A stretch of 64,000 nt of DNA, from assembly GCF_013184745.1 (NCBI RefSeq), contig NZ_JAATVU010000023.1, positions 1-64,000 of the forward strand, in the 5' to 3' direction. Made by a program: the position numbers and the translations under genes. This stretch comes from Mangrovicoccus sp. HB161399. Its GTDB lineage: Bacteria > Pseudomonadota > Alphaproteobacteria > Rhodobacterales > Rhodobacteraceae. Below are positions 1 to 7,957 of this stretch, piece after piece. The notes beneath the pieces were generated by a model. It worked only from the letters and a program-made list of their open reading frames with translations. It was not told the DNA's origin and made no database searches. The first letter of the stretch is position 1. Each line of letters begins with the position of its first letter.

Positions 1-423
1 GGAGCGTTGAGCCCTTTTCCGGAAACCCGGTCCCGGGAGCCTGGCGCCCGGCAAGCCGCTCCGGCGCAACGATCCGGGCTCCGCATCCGGCCATCGGCCC
101 GGCTGCCGCGCCCGGCCATTGTTCCCGGACCAATGGCGGACAGGGCCGCGCTCCCCGTCGAGCGCGCCGGTTCCCCGCCTTTTCGATCCGGACCCGGATC
201 AGGCTGCGCGGCGGGCCGCGGCGGCGGCCGAGCGCGCGGAGCGTCCCGCCGCCCCGAAACCCGGCGGCGACCTGGCGCTTGAATCCGGTGCTGCGGCCTC
301 GGTGGCGTCCGGGCATGGGCATTCTTCCTCTGGAAGCCCGCGGAGGGCCAATTCAACCCGGCCGCCTGGCCCGCCCGCAGCGGCGCAATCCAATGATCTG
401 GCGGCGGCCCTGATCCGTCCGGA
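1..423. other. gene-free left edge
   Basis: I see no supported gene here. Open frames exist on both strands because the GC content is very high, but their products are Arg/Pro/Ala-rich, lack family motifs and have no convincing ribosome binding site. The stretch is downstream of the leftward XdhC-family gene and may hold the end of a gene outside the window. Confidence 0.4.
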
Positions 424-1365
424 TCAGCTCGCCACGGCCTTGGCCTCCGCGAGGATCTCGGCCAGGACCGACACCGCCAGCGTCCCGGCATCGCGGGCCG
501 AGGGGATCAGTCCGACCGGACCGTGCAGCCGCGCGCGCTGCTCGTCCGGCACGCCCATCGCCTCCAGCTGCAGTATCCGCGCGTCCCGCGCCCGCTGCGA
601 GCCCTGCGAGCCGATGTAGAAGGCCTCCGTCGCCAGAAGGTCGCGCAGGATTTCCGGCTCCCAGTCATGGTCGTGGAAGAACAGCACCGCCGCCGTCCAG
701 GCATCCGCCCCGACCCCCTCGGGCACCGCCTTGCGCAGGAGCTGCTCGGTCGCGCAGCCCGCCCCGCGGCCCAGATCCAGCGTTTCGGGATCGGGCGACA
801 GGAGCAGGTTCGGATAGCCCGCCGACTGCACCAGCGCGGCGAAGGTGCAGGCCTCGGGTCCCTTGCCGAAGACCAGGAATTTCAGCGGCGGATCGTAGCG
901 GACGCAGAACGTGTCTCCGTCCCAGCCGGTCGCGCCTTCGTCGGCCAGCTCAATCGCGCCGGTCGCGCGGGCGATCCGCAGCACGCAGGGCACCCGGGCC
1001 GAGCGCCGCGCCGTGACCCGCTGCATCAGGCCCGGATCTGGGCGCGGCACCAGGAGGATGTCGAGCCCGCCGCCGCAGGGCAGCTGGATGTCGATGAAGG
1101 GCGAGCCGCGGCCGTAGCGGATCGCCGCCGGCGTTCCGCTTTCCAGCACCTCCATCGCGTGGATCATGATGTCCGACTCGATGCAGCCCGAGGACAGGGT
1201 GCCCGCGCGCTCGCCATTGGCGAACAGCGCCATCGCCGCGCCGACAGGGCGGTAGGACGGGCCCTCGACGCCGGTGATGACGGCGAGCACCGCCGCATCG
1301 CTGCCCGAGGCCAGCGCCTCCACCGGGTCGCGGGCGAGGACGGAGCTCGGGTTGAGGAAATTCAT
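424..1365 (-). CDS. XdhC/CoxI family protein
   Basis: A 313-residue protein of the XdhC/CoxI family, which helps insert or sulfurate the molybdenum cofactor in xanthine dehydrogenase/CO-dehydrogenase type enzymes. The N-terminal XdhC_CoxI domain is seen in AVITGVEGPSYRPVGAAM and the conserved SSGCIESDI and LPCGGGLDIL stretches; the second half is the Rossmann-like XdhC C-terminal domain, ending with YIGSQGSQRARDAR. I chose the ATG at 1365 because AAGGA sits about 7 bases upstream; in-frame starts further out (1380, 1422) are possible. It is divergent from a MoxR/VWA pair, the usual company in aerobic CO-dehydrogenase-like clusters, but no large molybdoenzyme subunit is present in this window. 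Confidence 0.88.
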   Translation of the reverse strand: MNFLNPSSVLARDPVEALASGSDAAVLAVITGVEGPSYRPVGAAMALFANGERAGTLSSGCIESDIMIHAMEVLESGTPAAIRYGRGSPFIDIQLPCGGGLDILLVPRPDPGLMQRVTARRSARVPCVLRIARATGAIELADEGATGWDGDTFCVRYDPPLKFLVFGKGPEACTFAALVQSAGYPNLLLSPDPETLDLGRGAGCATEQLLRKAVPEGVGADAWTAAVLFFHDHDWEPEILRDLLATEAFYIGSQGSQRARDARILQLEAMGVPDEQRARLHGPVGLIPSARDAGTLAVSVLAEILAEAKAVAS

Positions 1366-1491
1366 GGCCGGTCCTTCCATGCTGCTTTGGTCTAATGTCG
1401 GTCTCCGCGCGGCCAATGGCAAGGTCCGGGCGTGGACAGCGGCACGGCCGGTCTATACCACGGAAACGGGATACCGTCGGGGAGGACGAAG

Positions 1492-2406
1492 GTGGCAGGG
1501 ATACCCGGTTCGATCGAGGACACGCTGGAGATGCTGGCGGGCGAGGACTATGTCTGCAGCCGCGCGCTGGGAACCGTGGCCTTCCTGTCGCTGAAGCTCG
1601 GCAAGCCGCTGTTCCTCGAAGGCGAGGCCGGAACCGGCAAGACCGAGGTCGCCAAGGCGCTGGCCTCGGGGCTGGGGCGCAACCTGATCCGGCTGCAATG
1701 CTACGAGGGGCTCGACAGCGCCTCGGCGATCTACGAGTGGAACTTTGCCGCGCAGATGATCGCAATCCGCACCGCCGAAGCGGCGGGGCAGGCCGACCGC
1801 AAGGCGCTCCAGACGGAGCTGTTCTCCGATGACTTCCTCGTGCGCCGTCCGCTCCTTCAGGCGATGTCGCCCGGCCCGGCGGGGCCGCCGGTGCTGCTGA
1901 TCGACGAGGTCGACCGCACCGACGAGCCGTTCGAGGCTTTCCTGCTGGAGGCGCTCAGCGATTTCCAGGTCACCGTGCCGGAACTGGGCACGATCCGCGC
2001 GCCCGAGCCGCCGATCGTCATCCTGACCTCCAACCGCACCCGCGAGGTGCATGACGCGCTGAAGCGGCGCTGCCTCTACCACTGGGTCGACTATCCCAGC
2101 TTCGAGCGCGAGATGGAGATCCTCTCGGCCCGCATCCCCGGCGTTTCCGCCCGGCTTTCGGCCGAGGTGGTCGCCTTCGTGCAGGGGCTGCGCGACGAGG
2201 ACCTGTTCAAGTCGCCCGGCGTCGCCGAGACGATCGACTGGGCGCGCTGCCTGATCGCTCTCGACACCGTGGCGCTGACCCCCGACCTGATTTCGGAAAC
2301 GCTGGGGGCCGTGCTGAAATACCAGGACGACATCGCCCGCATCGCCGGGTCCGAGGCTGCGCGCATTCTCGAGGAGGCGAAGGCGCGGCTGAGGGAGATG
2401 GCGTGA
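1492..2406 (+). CDS. MoxR-family AAA+ ATPase (CoxD-like)
   Basis: A 304-residue MoxR-type AAA+ ATPase. Walker A is GEAGTGKTE, Walker B VLLIDEVDRTDE, and sensor 1 ILTSNRTREVHDALKRRC. MoxR proteins act as chaperone-like ATPases together with a VWA partner to mature or activate metalloenzymes; the CoxD subgroup serves Mo/Cu CO-dehydrogenase-like enzymes. The start is the GTG at 1492, preceded by GGAGG at 1481-1485 with a 6-base gap; the ATG at 1432 lies before this site and has no such signal. The stop overlaps the next gene's GTG (GTGA), so the two are translationally coupled. Confidence 0.9.
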   Translation: MAGIPGSIEDTLEMLAGEDYVCSRALGTVAFLSLKLGKPLFLEGEAGTGKTEVAKALASGLGRNLIRLQCYEGLDSASAIYEWNFAAQMIAIRTAEAAGQADRKALQTELFSDDFLVRRPLLQAMSPGPAGPPVLLIDEVDRTDEPFEAFLLEALSDFQVTVPELGTIRAPEPPIVILTSNRTREVHDALKRRCLYHWVDYPSFEREMEILSARIPGVSARLSAEVVAFVQGLRDEDLFKSPGVAETIDWARCLIALDTVALTPDLISETLGAVLKYQDDIARIAGSEAARILEEAKARLREMA

Positions 2407-3599
2407 CCGCGCTGCCCGAGACGCCCGGGCGGCTGCCCGACAACATCGTCCATTTCACCCGCGCGCTGCGGAAGGCGGGGGTCAAGGTCGGCACCAACCA
2501 GGTCGAGGATGCCGTGCGGGCCGTCGCCGTGGCGGGCTTCACCGAGAAGCGCGACTTCTACCACACGCTGCGCGCCTGCCTGATCACCCGGGCCGAACAT
2601 CTCGACCTCTACGACCAGGTCTTCGCGATGTTCTGGCGCGACCCGGAATTCCTAGAGAACATGATCCACATGCTGTCGCCGGCGATCCGCAAGGACGAGG
2701 AGCGCGCGAAGCCGCGCAGCGCCGAGCGCCGCGCAGCGGAGGCGCTGACCGATGCGCCGGAGCCGAAGCGCCAGCCGGAGGAGCGCGAGGAACTCCAGAT
2801 CGAGGCAAGCTTGAGCTGGTCGGCCAGCGAACGGCTGCGCGCGATGGATTTCGAGCAGATGAGCCTTGCCGAGACCCGCGAGGCCGAGGCCGCGATCCGC
2901 CGCCTACGCCTGCCGGTGCCGCCCCTGAAGACCCGCCGCCTGGCGCCGATGGCGCATGGCCCGCGCCCCGACCTGCGGGCGACCTTGCGCCGCTCGATGC
3001 GCCGTGGCGGCGAGATCGACCGGCTGATGCGGCGCGGGCCGCGGGAACGCCCGCCCGCGCTGGTGGCGCTGTGCGACATCTCCGGCTCGATGGCGGTCTA
3101 TTCGCGGATCATGATGCATTTCCTGCACGGGCTGATGCATGCGCCCGAGGGCAACTGGGGGCCGGTCCATGCCTTCACCTTCGGCACGCGGCTGACCAAC
3201 GTGACCCGTGCGCTCGACCGGCGCGACCCGGATGCGGCGCTGGCCCGCGCGGGGGCAGAGGCGCAGGACTGGCAGGGCGGCACGCGGATCGGCGCGGCGC
3301 TGCACCGGTTCAACCGCGACTGGTCGCGCCGCGTGCTCGGGCAGGGGGCGGTGGTGCTGCTGATCACCGACGGGCTGGAGCGCGAGGAACCCGAGGGGCT
3401 GGCGGCGGAGGCGGAGCGGCTTCGCAAATCCTGCCGCCGGATCATCTGGCTGAACCCGCTGCTGCGCTTCGACGGGTTCGAGCCCAAGGCGGGGGGCATA
3501 AGGGCATTGCTGCCGCAGGTCGACAGCTTCCACGCCTGCCACAATCTCGACAGTCTCGCCCAGCTGGCCGAGGCGCTGCGCCGTCCCGTGCCGCGCTGA
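2403..3599 (+). CDS. VWA domain protein (CoxE-like)
   Basis: A 398-residue protein with a C-terminal von Willebrand factor A domain. The metal-ion-dependent adhesion site is visible as LCDISGSM (DxSxS) near residue 225, followed by GGTRIGAAL and LLITDGLER. The N-terminal half is charged and Arg/Glu-rich, as in CoxE/VWA partners of MoxR ATPases. It starts with a GTG that overlaps the MoxR stop codon, so the pair very probably forms one MoxR-VWA complex. With XdhC next door the likely client is a molybdenum hydroxylase encoded elsewhere; that is inference. Confidence 0.87.
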   Translation: MTALPETPGRLPDNIVHFTRALRKAGVKVGTNQVEDAVRAVAVAGFTEKRDFYHTLRACLITRAEHLDLYDQVFAMFWRDPEFLENMIHMLSPAIRKDEERAKPRSAERRAAEALTDAPEPKRQPEEREELQIEASLSWSASERLRAMDFEQMSLAETREAEAAIRRLRLPVPPLKTRRLAPMAHGPRPDLRATLRRSMRRGGEIDRLMRRGPRERPPALVALCDISGSMAVYSRIMMHFLHGLMHAPEGNWGPVHAFTFGTRLTNVTRALDRRDPDAALARAGAEAQDWQGGTRIGAALHRFNRDWSRRVLGQGAVVLLITDGLEREEPEGLAAEAERLRKSCRRIIWLNPLLRFDGFEPKAGGIRALLPQVDSFHACHNLDSLAQLAEALRRPVPR

Positions 3600-3609
3600 G
3601 CGTGCCGGG

Positions 3610-4269
3610 CTAGCCGAGCGAATAGCGCGTCAGTTCCCGCTCGCCCCCGGTGTAATCGCTCTTGTAGAGCGCGCCGTAATAGGCGTCGAAGAACGCTTTG
3701 AGCGCGTCCATGTCCGGGAAGGTTCCTTCGCCGGAATTCGGATCCATGAACCGTTTTGCGCCGCCCGGCCGGGTATCGAACGCCACCGCATGGCCGCCGC
3801 CGCTGCCTGTCGTCGCGATGAAGCTGAAGATATAGGCGCCGGGGGTCTTGCTGATGACGTCGAGGACGGCTTTGCGGCTCTTCAGGCCGCCCGCCCCGCC
3901 GAAGCAGCCATATGTCCGGTAGAGCGTCTTGTGGTTCTTCAGCCCGTCGATCCGGTAGTTCTCGGCTACTCCCCCTTGGTTGCGCGCGGCATGGGCCTCG
4001 ATCAGCTCGCGGAACGCGTCCTTGTCGAATTTGCCGAAGGACGTGCCGGGCACAGAAGGCGACAGGATGTCGTAGATCGTGCTTTCCGTCAGCTGGCCCG
4101 TCAGGCAGGCGCTGACCCATCTGCGGCAGACTTCCCAGCACACGCCGGCGCGCTTTGCCTCGGACATTCCCGTGGAGGCTGCAACCTTCAGAATGTCGCC
4201 TTGCGATGCGGGCAGCCAGGACCCCTTGAAGTTGCCGGAAAGCTTCTGTGCCTCCGCCATTGCGTTCAT
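3610..4269 (-). CDS. YopT-type (peptidase C58) cysteine protease candidate
   Basis: A 219-residue protein that I read as a member of the YopT/AvrPphB papain-like family (MEROPS C58). The triad candidates are C44 in GVCWEVCRRWV, H160 in GGHAVAFDT and D176 in FMDPNSGEG, with GTFPDMDALKAFFDAYYG following. The 16-residue His-Asp spacing equals that of YopT (H258, D274), and the G-x-C...W and DPN-x-G signatures are the family hallmarks. No signal peptide or membrane segment is seen. The start at 4269 has GGAG eight bases upstream. It stands alone, tail-to-tail with the VWA gene, with no secretion, chaperone or immunity gene beside it. Family members are effectors or toxin modules that cleave host or rival proteins; the role here is unknown. 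Confidence 0.72.
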   Translation of the reverse strand: MNAMAEAQKLSGNFKGSWLPASQGDILKVAASTGMSEAKRAGVCWEVCRRWVSACLTGQLTESTIYDILSPSVPGTSFGKFDKDAFRELIEAHAARNQGGVAENYRIDGLKNHKTLYRTYGCFGGAGGLKSRKAVLDVISKTPGAYIFSFIATTGSGGGHAVAFDTRPGGAKRFMDPNSGEGTFPDMDALKAFFDAYYGALYKSDYTGGERELTRYSLG

Positions 4270-4764
4270 TGCATCATCTCCGTCCAATGCTCCCTGAGGG
4301 CGCCGCAGACGCCAAGGCCGCAGCGCTTGCCGTTCGGGGCCGTGAGGCCGCACTCCACCCCGTCCGGGCTGCCGTTGTCAGTGCGAACTGTCACAAACAT
4401 CGGCTTTGGAGGCTCGGGGCGCCGCCATGAAGGGCGCCGTGCTGCGAGCTGGATGCCTGCCCGATCATGGCGTGGCCGGTGGAGGGCCGAGGGACTCCAG
4501 GCCTGGACGGCGGCCGCCGCAGCGCATGCGGTCCCGCTCCGGCAGGTTGCCTGCGTCCTTGCCCGAACATGCCGCCAGCCTGTCGCGCGGTAGCGCCCGT
4601 GCCGTCCGCTGCCCGGCGCTATCCGGCGCAGGGCGTCTGCGGGGCACCTGCAGGTTCGGCGTGCAGTCTGTCCGGGTCGGTTCCGGTGGGGATCGGGAAG
4701 GCGGAGAAGCGGCGCCGCCCCGGGGACGTGCCCTCCCCGGTGCCGTCAGCGCATGGCGCCAGGG
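4270..4764. other. gene-free gap
   Basis: About 500 bases between the C58 protease gene and folC. Apart from the ribosome binding site and probable promoter of the protease gene at its left end I see no gene, RNA or repeat. Short open frames here lack start signals and protein-like composition. Confidence 0.4.
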
Positions 4765-6033
4765 TCAGGCGTCGCGCAGCACCGATCCGGCGAGGTAGAG
4801 CGAGCCGCAGATCAGGATCCGGGCCTTCGGCGCCACGTCGTTCAGCGCGGCCAGCGCGGCGGCGACCGAGTCGGCGGCATTGGACTGCATCCCGGCCTCC
4901 GCTGCCGCAGCTGCGGTCTCTTCCGCGGTCAGCGTGGCCGGTGCATCCGGGATGCCTACCGCGATGACGTTGCGCACATGGGCCGCCAGCGGCTTGAGAT
5001 AGCCGACCGGGTCCTTGGTGTTGAGCATGCCGCAGACCAGGATCGTTTCCTTCTGGGGCATGGTCGCCAGCGTCGCGGCCAGCGCCTCGCCCGCCGAGGG
5101 GTTGTGTCCGCCGTCGAGCCAGAGCTCGGCCTTCGGCACCAGCGCGTTCAGCTTGGTATCGACCAGCGGCTGCATCCGCGCGGGCCATTCGGCTCCTGCC
5201 AGTGCGGCGTCGCAGGCCTCCGCCGGGATTCCGAGCGCGCGCAGCGCGGCGACGGCCATGCCGGCATTCTCGATCTGGTGGCGGCCGCGCAGCACCGGCT
5301 TCGGCAGGTCGAGCAGCCCCGACTTGTCCTGGAAGACCAGCTTGCCCATCTCTTCCCAAGCGTCGAAATCGCGGCCGCAGACGATCAGCGGCGCGCCGAT
5401 TTCCGCAGCGCGTGCCTCGATCGCCTCCAGCGCCTCTTCGGGCTGGCGCGCGACGATGCAGGGCACGCCGGGCTTGAGGATGCCCGCCTTCTCGCGGGCG
5501 ATCTCGCCCAGCGTCTCGCCCAGATATTGCTGGTGGTCGAGGCTGACCGGCGTGATGATCGTCAGCCGCGGCTTGGCGACCATGTTTGTCGCGTCGAGCC
5601 GTCCGCCGAGGCCGGTCTCCAGCAGGCACCAGTCGGCGGGGGTGCGCGCGAAGCCGAGGAAGGCGGCGCAGGTGGTGATCTCGAAATAGGTGATCGGATC
5701 CGGGCCGTTCGCGGCCAGGCAGTCGTCGAGCAGCGCGGCCAGCGCGTCCTCGGAGATCAGCTCGCCCGCCAGGCGGATGCGCTCGTGGAAGCGCACCAGA
5801 TGCGGCGAGGTATAGGCATGGACCTTGCCGCCCGCAGCCTCCAGCCCGGCGCGGATCATCGCCAGCGTGGAGCCCTTGCCGTTCGTCCCGGCGATGTGGA
5901 TCACCGGCGGCAGCTTCTCCTCCGGATGCCCGAGCGCGGCCAGCAGCCGCTCCACCCGGTCCAGCGTCAGGTCGATCACCTTCGGATGCAGCGTCATCAT
6001 GCGCTCGAGCAGCGCGTCGGAGCTCTGGGTCAT
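4765..6033 (-). CDS. folC: bifunctional folylpolyglutamate/dihydrofolate synthase
   Basis: A 422-residue Mur-ligase-type enzyme that adds glutamate to dihydropteroate and to folates in the cytoplasm. The ATP-binding loop is HIAGTNGKGST at about residue 47; TYFEITTCAAF, GLGGRLDATN and SLDHQQYLGET are the usual folC signatures, and LDGGHNPSAG lies in the C-terminal domain. Length is normal. Its start overlaps the stop of accD (ATGA), the accD-folC order common to many proteobacteria, so it is the downstream gene of a two-gene operon. Confidence 0.96.
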   Translation of the reverse strand: MTQSSDALLERMMTLHPKVIDLTLDRVERLLAALGHPEEKLPPVIHIAGTNGKGSTLAMIRAGLEAAGGKVHAYTSPHLVRFHERIRLAGELISEDALAALLDDCLAANGPDPITYFEITTCAAFLGFARTPADWCLLETGLGGRLDATNMVAKPRLTIITPVSLDHQQYLGETLGEIAREKAGILKPGVPCIVARQPEEALEAIEARAAEIGAPLIVCGRDFDAWEEMGKLVFQDKSGLLDLPKPVLRGRHQIENAGMAVAALRALGIPAEACDAALAGAEWPARMQPLVDTKLNALVPKAELWLDGGHNPSAGEALAATLATMPQKETILVCGMLNTKDPVGYLKPLAAHVRNVIAVGIPDAPATLTAEETAAAAAEAGMQSNAADSVAAALAALNDVAPKARILICGSLYLAGSVLRDA

Positions 6034-6944
6034 TCTTTTGCCGGGGTCTCCGCCGAGGGCTCGCCCGGCGCGGGCAGCTCGCCCTTGATCGCCGGCGGCA
6101 GGCCCATCAGCATGCGGGTGATGGTGATCAGTTCGTCGCGCATCTCGCCGCGCGGGGTGACGCGGTCGAGCATGCCGTGATCCAGCAGGTATTCGGCGCG
6201 CTGGAAGCCCTCGGGCAGCTTCTCGCGGATGGTCTGCTCGATCACGCGGGGGCCGGCGAAGCAGATCAGCGCGTTCGGCTCGGCGATCTGCACGTCGCCC
6301 AGCATCGCGTAGCTCGCGGTCACGCCGCCCGTGGTCGGGTGGGTCAGCACGACGATGTAGGGCAGGCCCGCTTCCTTCAGCATCTGCACGGCGACCGTGG
6401 TGCGCGGCATCTGCATCAGGCTGAGGATGCCTTCCTGCATGCGCGCGCCGCCGGCTGCCGAGAACAGCACCAGCGGACGCCCGGTCTTCACCGCGGTCTC
6501 GGCGGCGGCGATGATTGCATTGCCGACATACATGCCCATGGACCCGGCCATGAAGCTGAAATCCTGCGCCGCGGCAACGATCGGCGTGCGGCCGATCTCG
6601 CCGGTGGCGACCAGCATCGCCTCATGTTCCTGGGTGGAGCGCTGCGCCGCCTTCATCCGGTCGGGATAGCGCTTCTGGTCGCGGAAATGCAGGGGGTCCG
6701 GCGTTGGGGCGGGGATCTTCACCTCCTGGAACACGCCGCCGTCGAACAGCGCGATGAAGCGGTCGCGGGGGGTGATGACCATGTGGTGGCCGCAATTGGT
6801 GCAGACGTTCAGGCTGTCGCGCAGTTCCCGGTGGAACAGCATGGTGCCGCACTCGTCGCACTTGGTCCACAGGTTCTCGGGCATCTCCCGGCGGGAGAAG
6901 AGCGAGTTGATCTTGGGACGGACGTAGTTCGATATCCAGTTCAT
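6030..6944 (-). CDS. accD: acetyl-CoA carboxylase carboxyltransferase subunit beta
   Basis: A 304-residue beta subunit of the carboxyltransferase that makes malonyl-CoA for fatty acid synthesis, working with AccA. The N-terminal four-cysteine zinc ribbon is clear (KCDECG, then VCTNCGHHM), followed by the crotonase-like fold with AAQDFSFMAGSMG, SAAGGARMQEG and HPTTGGVTASYAMLGD. The start is the ATG of MNWISNYV at 6944; the frame stays open upstream but that part is out of character. It overlaps folC by four bases. Confidence 0.97.
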   Translation of the reverse strand: MNWISNYVRPKINSLFSRREMPENLWTKCDECGTMLFHRELRDSLNVCTNCGHHMVITPRDRFIALFDGGVFQEVKIPAPTPDPLHFRDQKRYPDRMKAAQRSTQEHEAMLVATGEIGRTPIVAAAQDFSFMAGSMGMYVGNAIIAAAETAVKTGRPLVLFSAAGGARMQEGILSLMQMPRTTVAVQMLKEAGLPYIVVLTHPTTGGVTASYAMLGDVQIAEPNALICFAGPRVIEQTIREKLPEGFQRAEYLLDHGMLDRVTPRGEMRDELITITRMLMGLPPAIKGELPAPGEPSAETPAKE

Positions 6945-7000
6945 TGGCCTGCCTGTGTCACGGGTGCGCCCCAGATAGTCAGGCCGCGGGGGAATTGCAA

Positions 7001-7876
7001 TCAGCGCGCCGCCGGGCGCGCGAGGATCGCCCAGGCCACCGCCAGCGGCGCAAGGTCGGCGAGCGCCAGCCAGGGGCGGTCGAACAGCTCCTCCACCGGA
7101 TAGGGCATGTGCCACAGCGCCAGTCCCGAGAGCTGGTTCTCGCTGGAGAAGACGAGGATCGCGAAGGCGTTGTTGGCCAGATGCATCCCCCAGGCGGTGC
7201 CGAGGTTGCCGCTCCGCCGGGTGAGGTCGGCAGCGGCCAGCCCGAAGGCCAGGGCATAGCCCATGGCGAGCGGCGACATGAAGCCCATGCCGGGCGCGTA
7301 GTGCGCCGCCGCGAACAGCACCGGCGGCAGCCAGAACCACACCAGCGGCCAGGCAGGCAGGCGGGCGGCCAGCTGCTGCAGGAGGAAGCCGCGGAAGAAC
7401 AGCTCCTCCGCCAGCGTCTGCACCCCGATCAGCACCAGCGCCGGCAGCAGAAGCGCCGCCCAGAGCGCCGGGGAGACATTGAACGAGGGAGGCTCGTCCC
7501 CGGCGGCGCCGAGCCAGAGGAAAACGGCCATGGCCAGCGCCATTACCAGCAGCGCGCGCAGGAAGTCCGGCAGCCAGCCCTCGCCCCAGAGCGTCGCGGG
7601 ATCGCGCCGCAGGAGCAGCCAGGTGACGGCCATGACCGACGCCGCCAGCGGCAGGAAGCTGGCCAGCAGCGCCAGCACCGAGCCCGGCGTGGCGCCCGAG
7701 GCCAGCATCGCCAGCGCGGCGCCGCGGTCCCCGGGATAGAGGTGGAGGGCGGCGCCGAACGCTGCCGCCTGAAGCCCGACGGCCAGCGCCGGGATCAGCA
7801 GTATCCCGAGAAACGTGCGCCAGAGCGCGGCATGCGCCCGGGCGGGCGCGACATAGCGGGCGAAACGGGGAGGCAT
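7001..7876 (-). CDS. CPBP family intramembrane metalloprotease
   Basis: A 291-residue polytopic inner-membrane protein of the CPBP (Abi/CAAX protease and bacteriocin-processing) family. Motif 1 is EELFFRG (EExxxR) around residue 155, followed by FAAAHY and by MHLANN, the second and third metal/catalytic motifs. About seven or eight hydrophobic segments are visible. The start at 7876 has a weak AGGG close upstream; a longer form from 7915 is possible but would overlap the divergent recQ upstream region. Substrate is unknown; neighbours give no clue. Confidence 0.86.
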   Translation of the reverse strand: MPPRFARYVAPARAHAALWRTFLGILLIPALAVGLQAAAFGAALHLYPGDRGAALAMLASGATPGSVLALLASFLPLAASVMAVTWLLLRRDPATLWGEGWLPDFLRALLVMALAMAVFLWLGAAGDEPPSFNVSPALWAALLLPALVLIGVQTLAEELFFRGFLLQQLAARLPAWPLVWFWLPPVLFAAAHYAPGMGFMSPLAMGYALAFGLAAADLTRRSGNLGTAWGMHLANNAFAILVFSSENQLSGLALWHMPYPVEELFDRPWLALADLAPLAVAWAILARPAAR

Positions 7877-7957
7877 CGGTCCCTTGCTTGTTAACCGGGG
7901 CTTGATGTGCCACAACTATGCCATAACGAGCAGCAGACAAGAACAGGCCTTTCCCCC

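Noticed and set aside
7877..7957. promoters between the CPBP protease gene and recQ
   Set aside because: TTGATG and TTGCTT-like hexamers exist, but none has a -10 partner at 15-19 bases.
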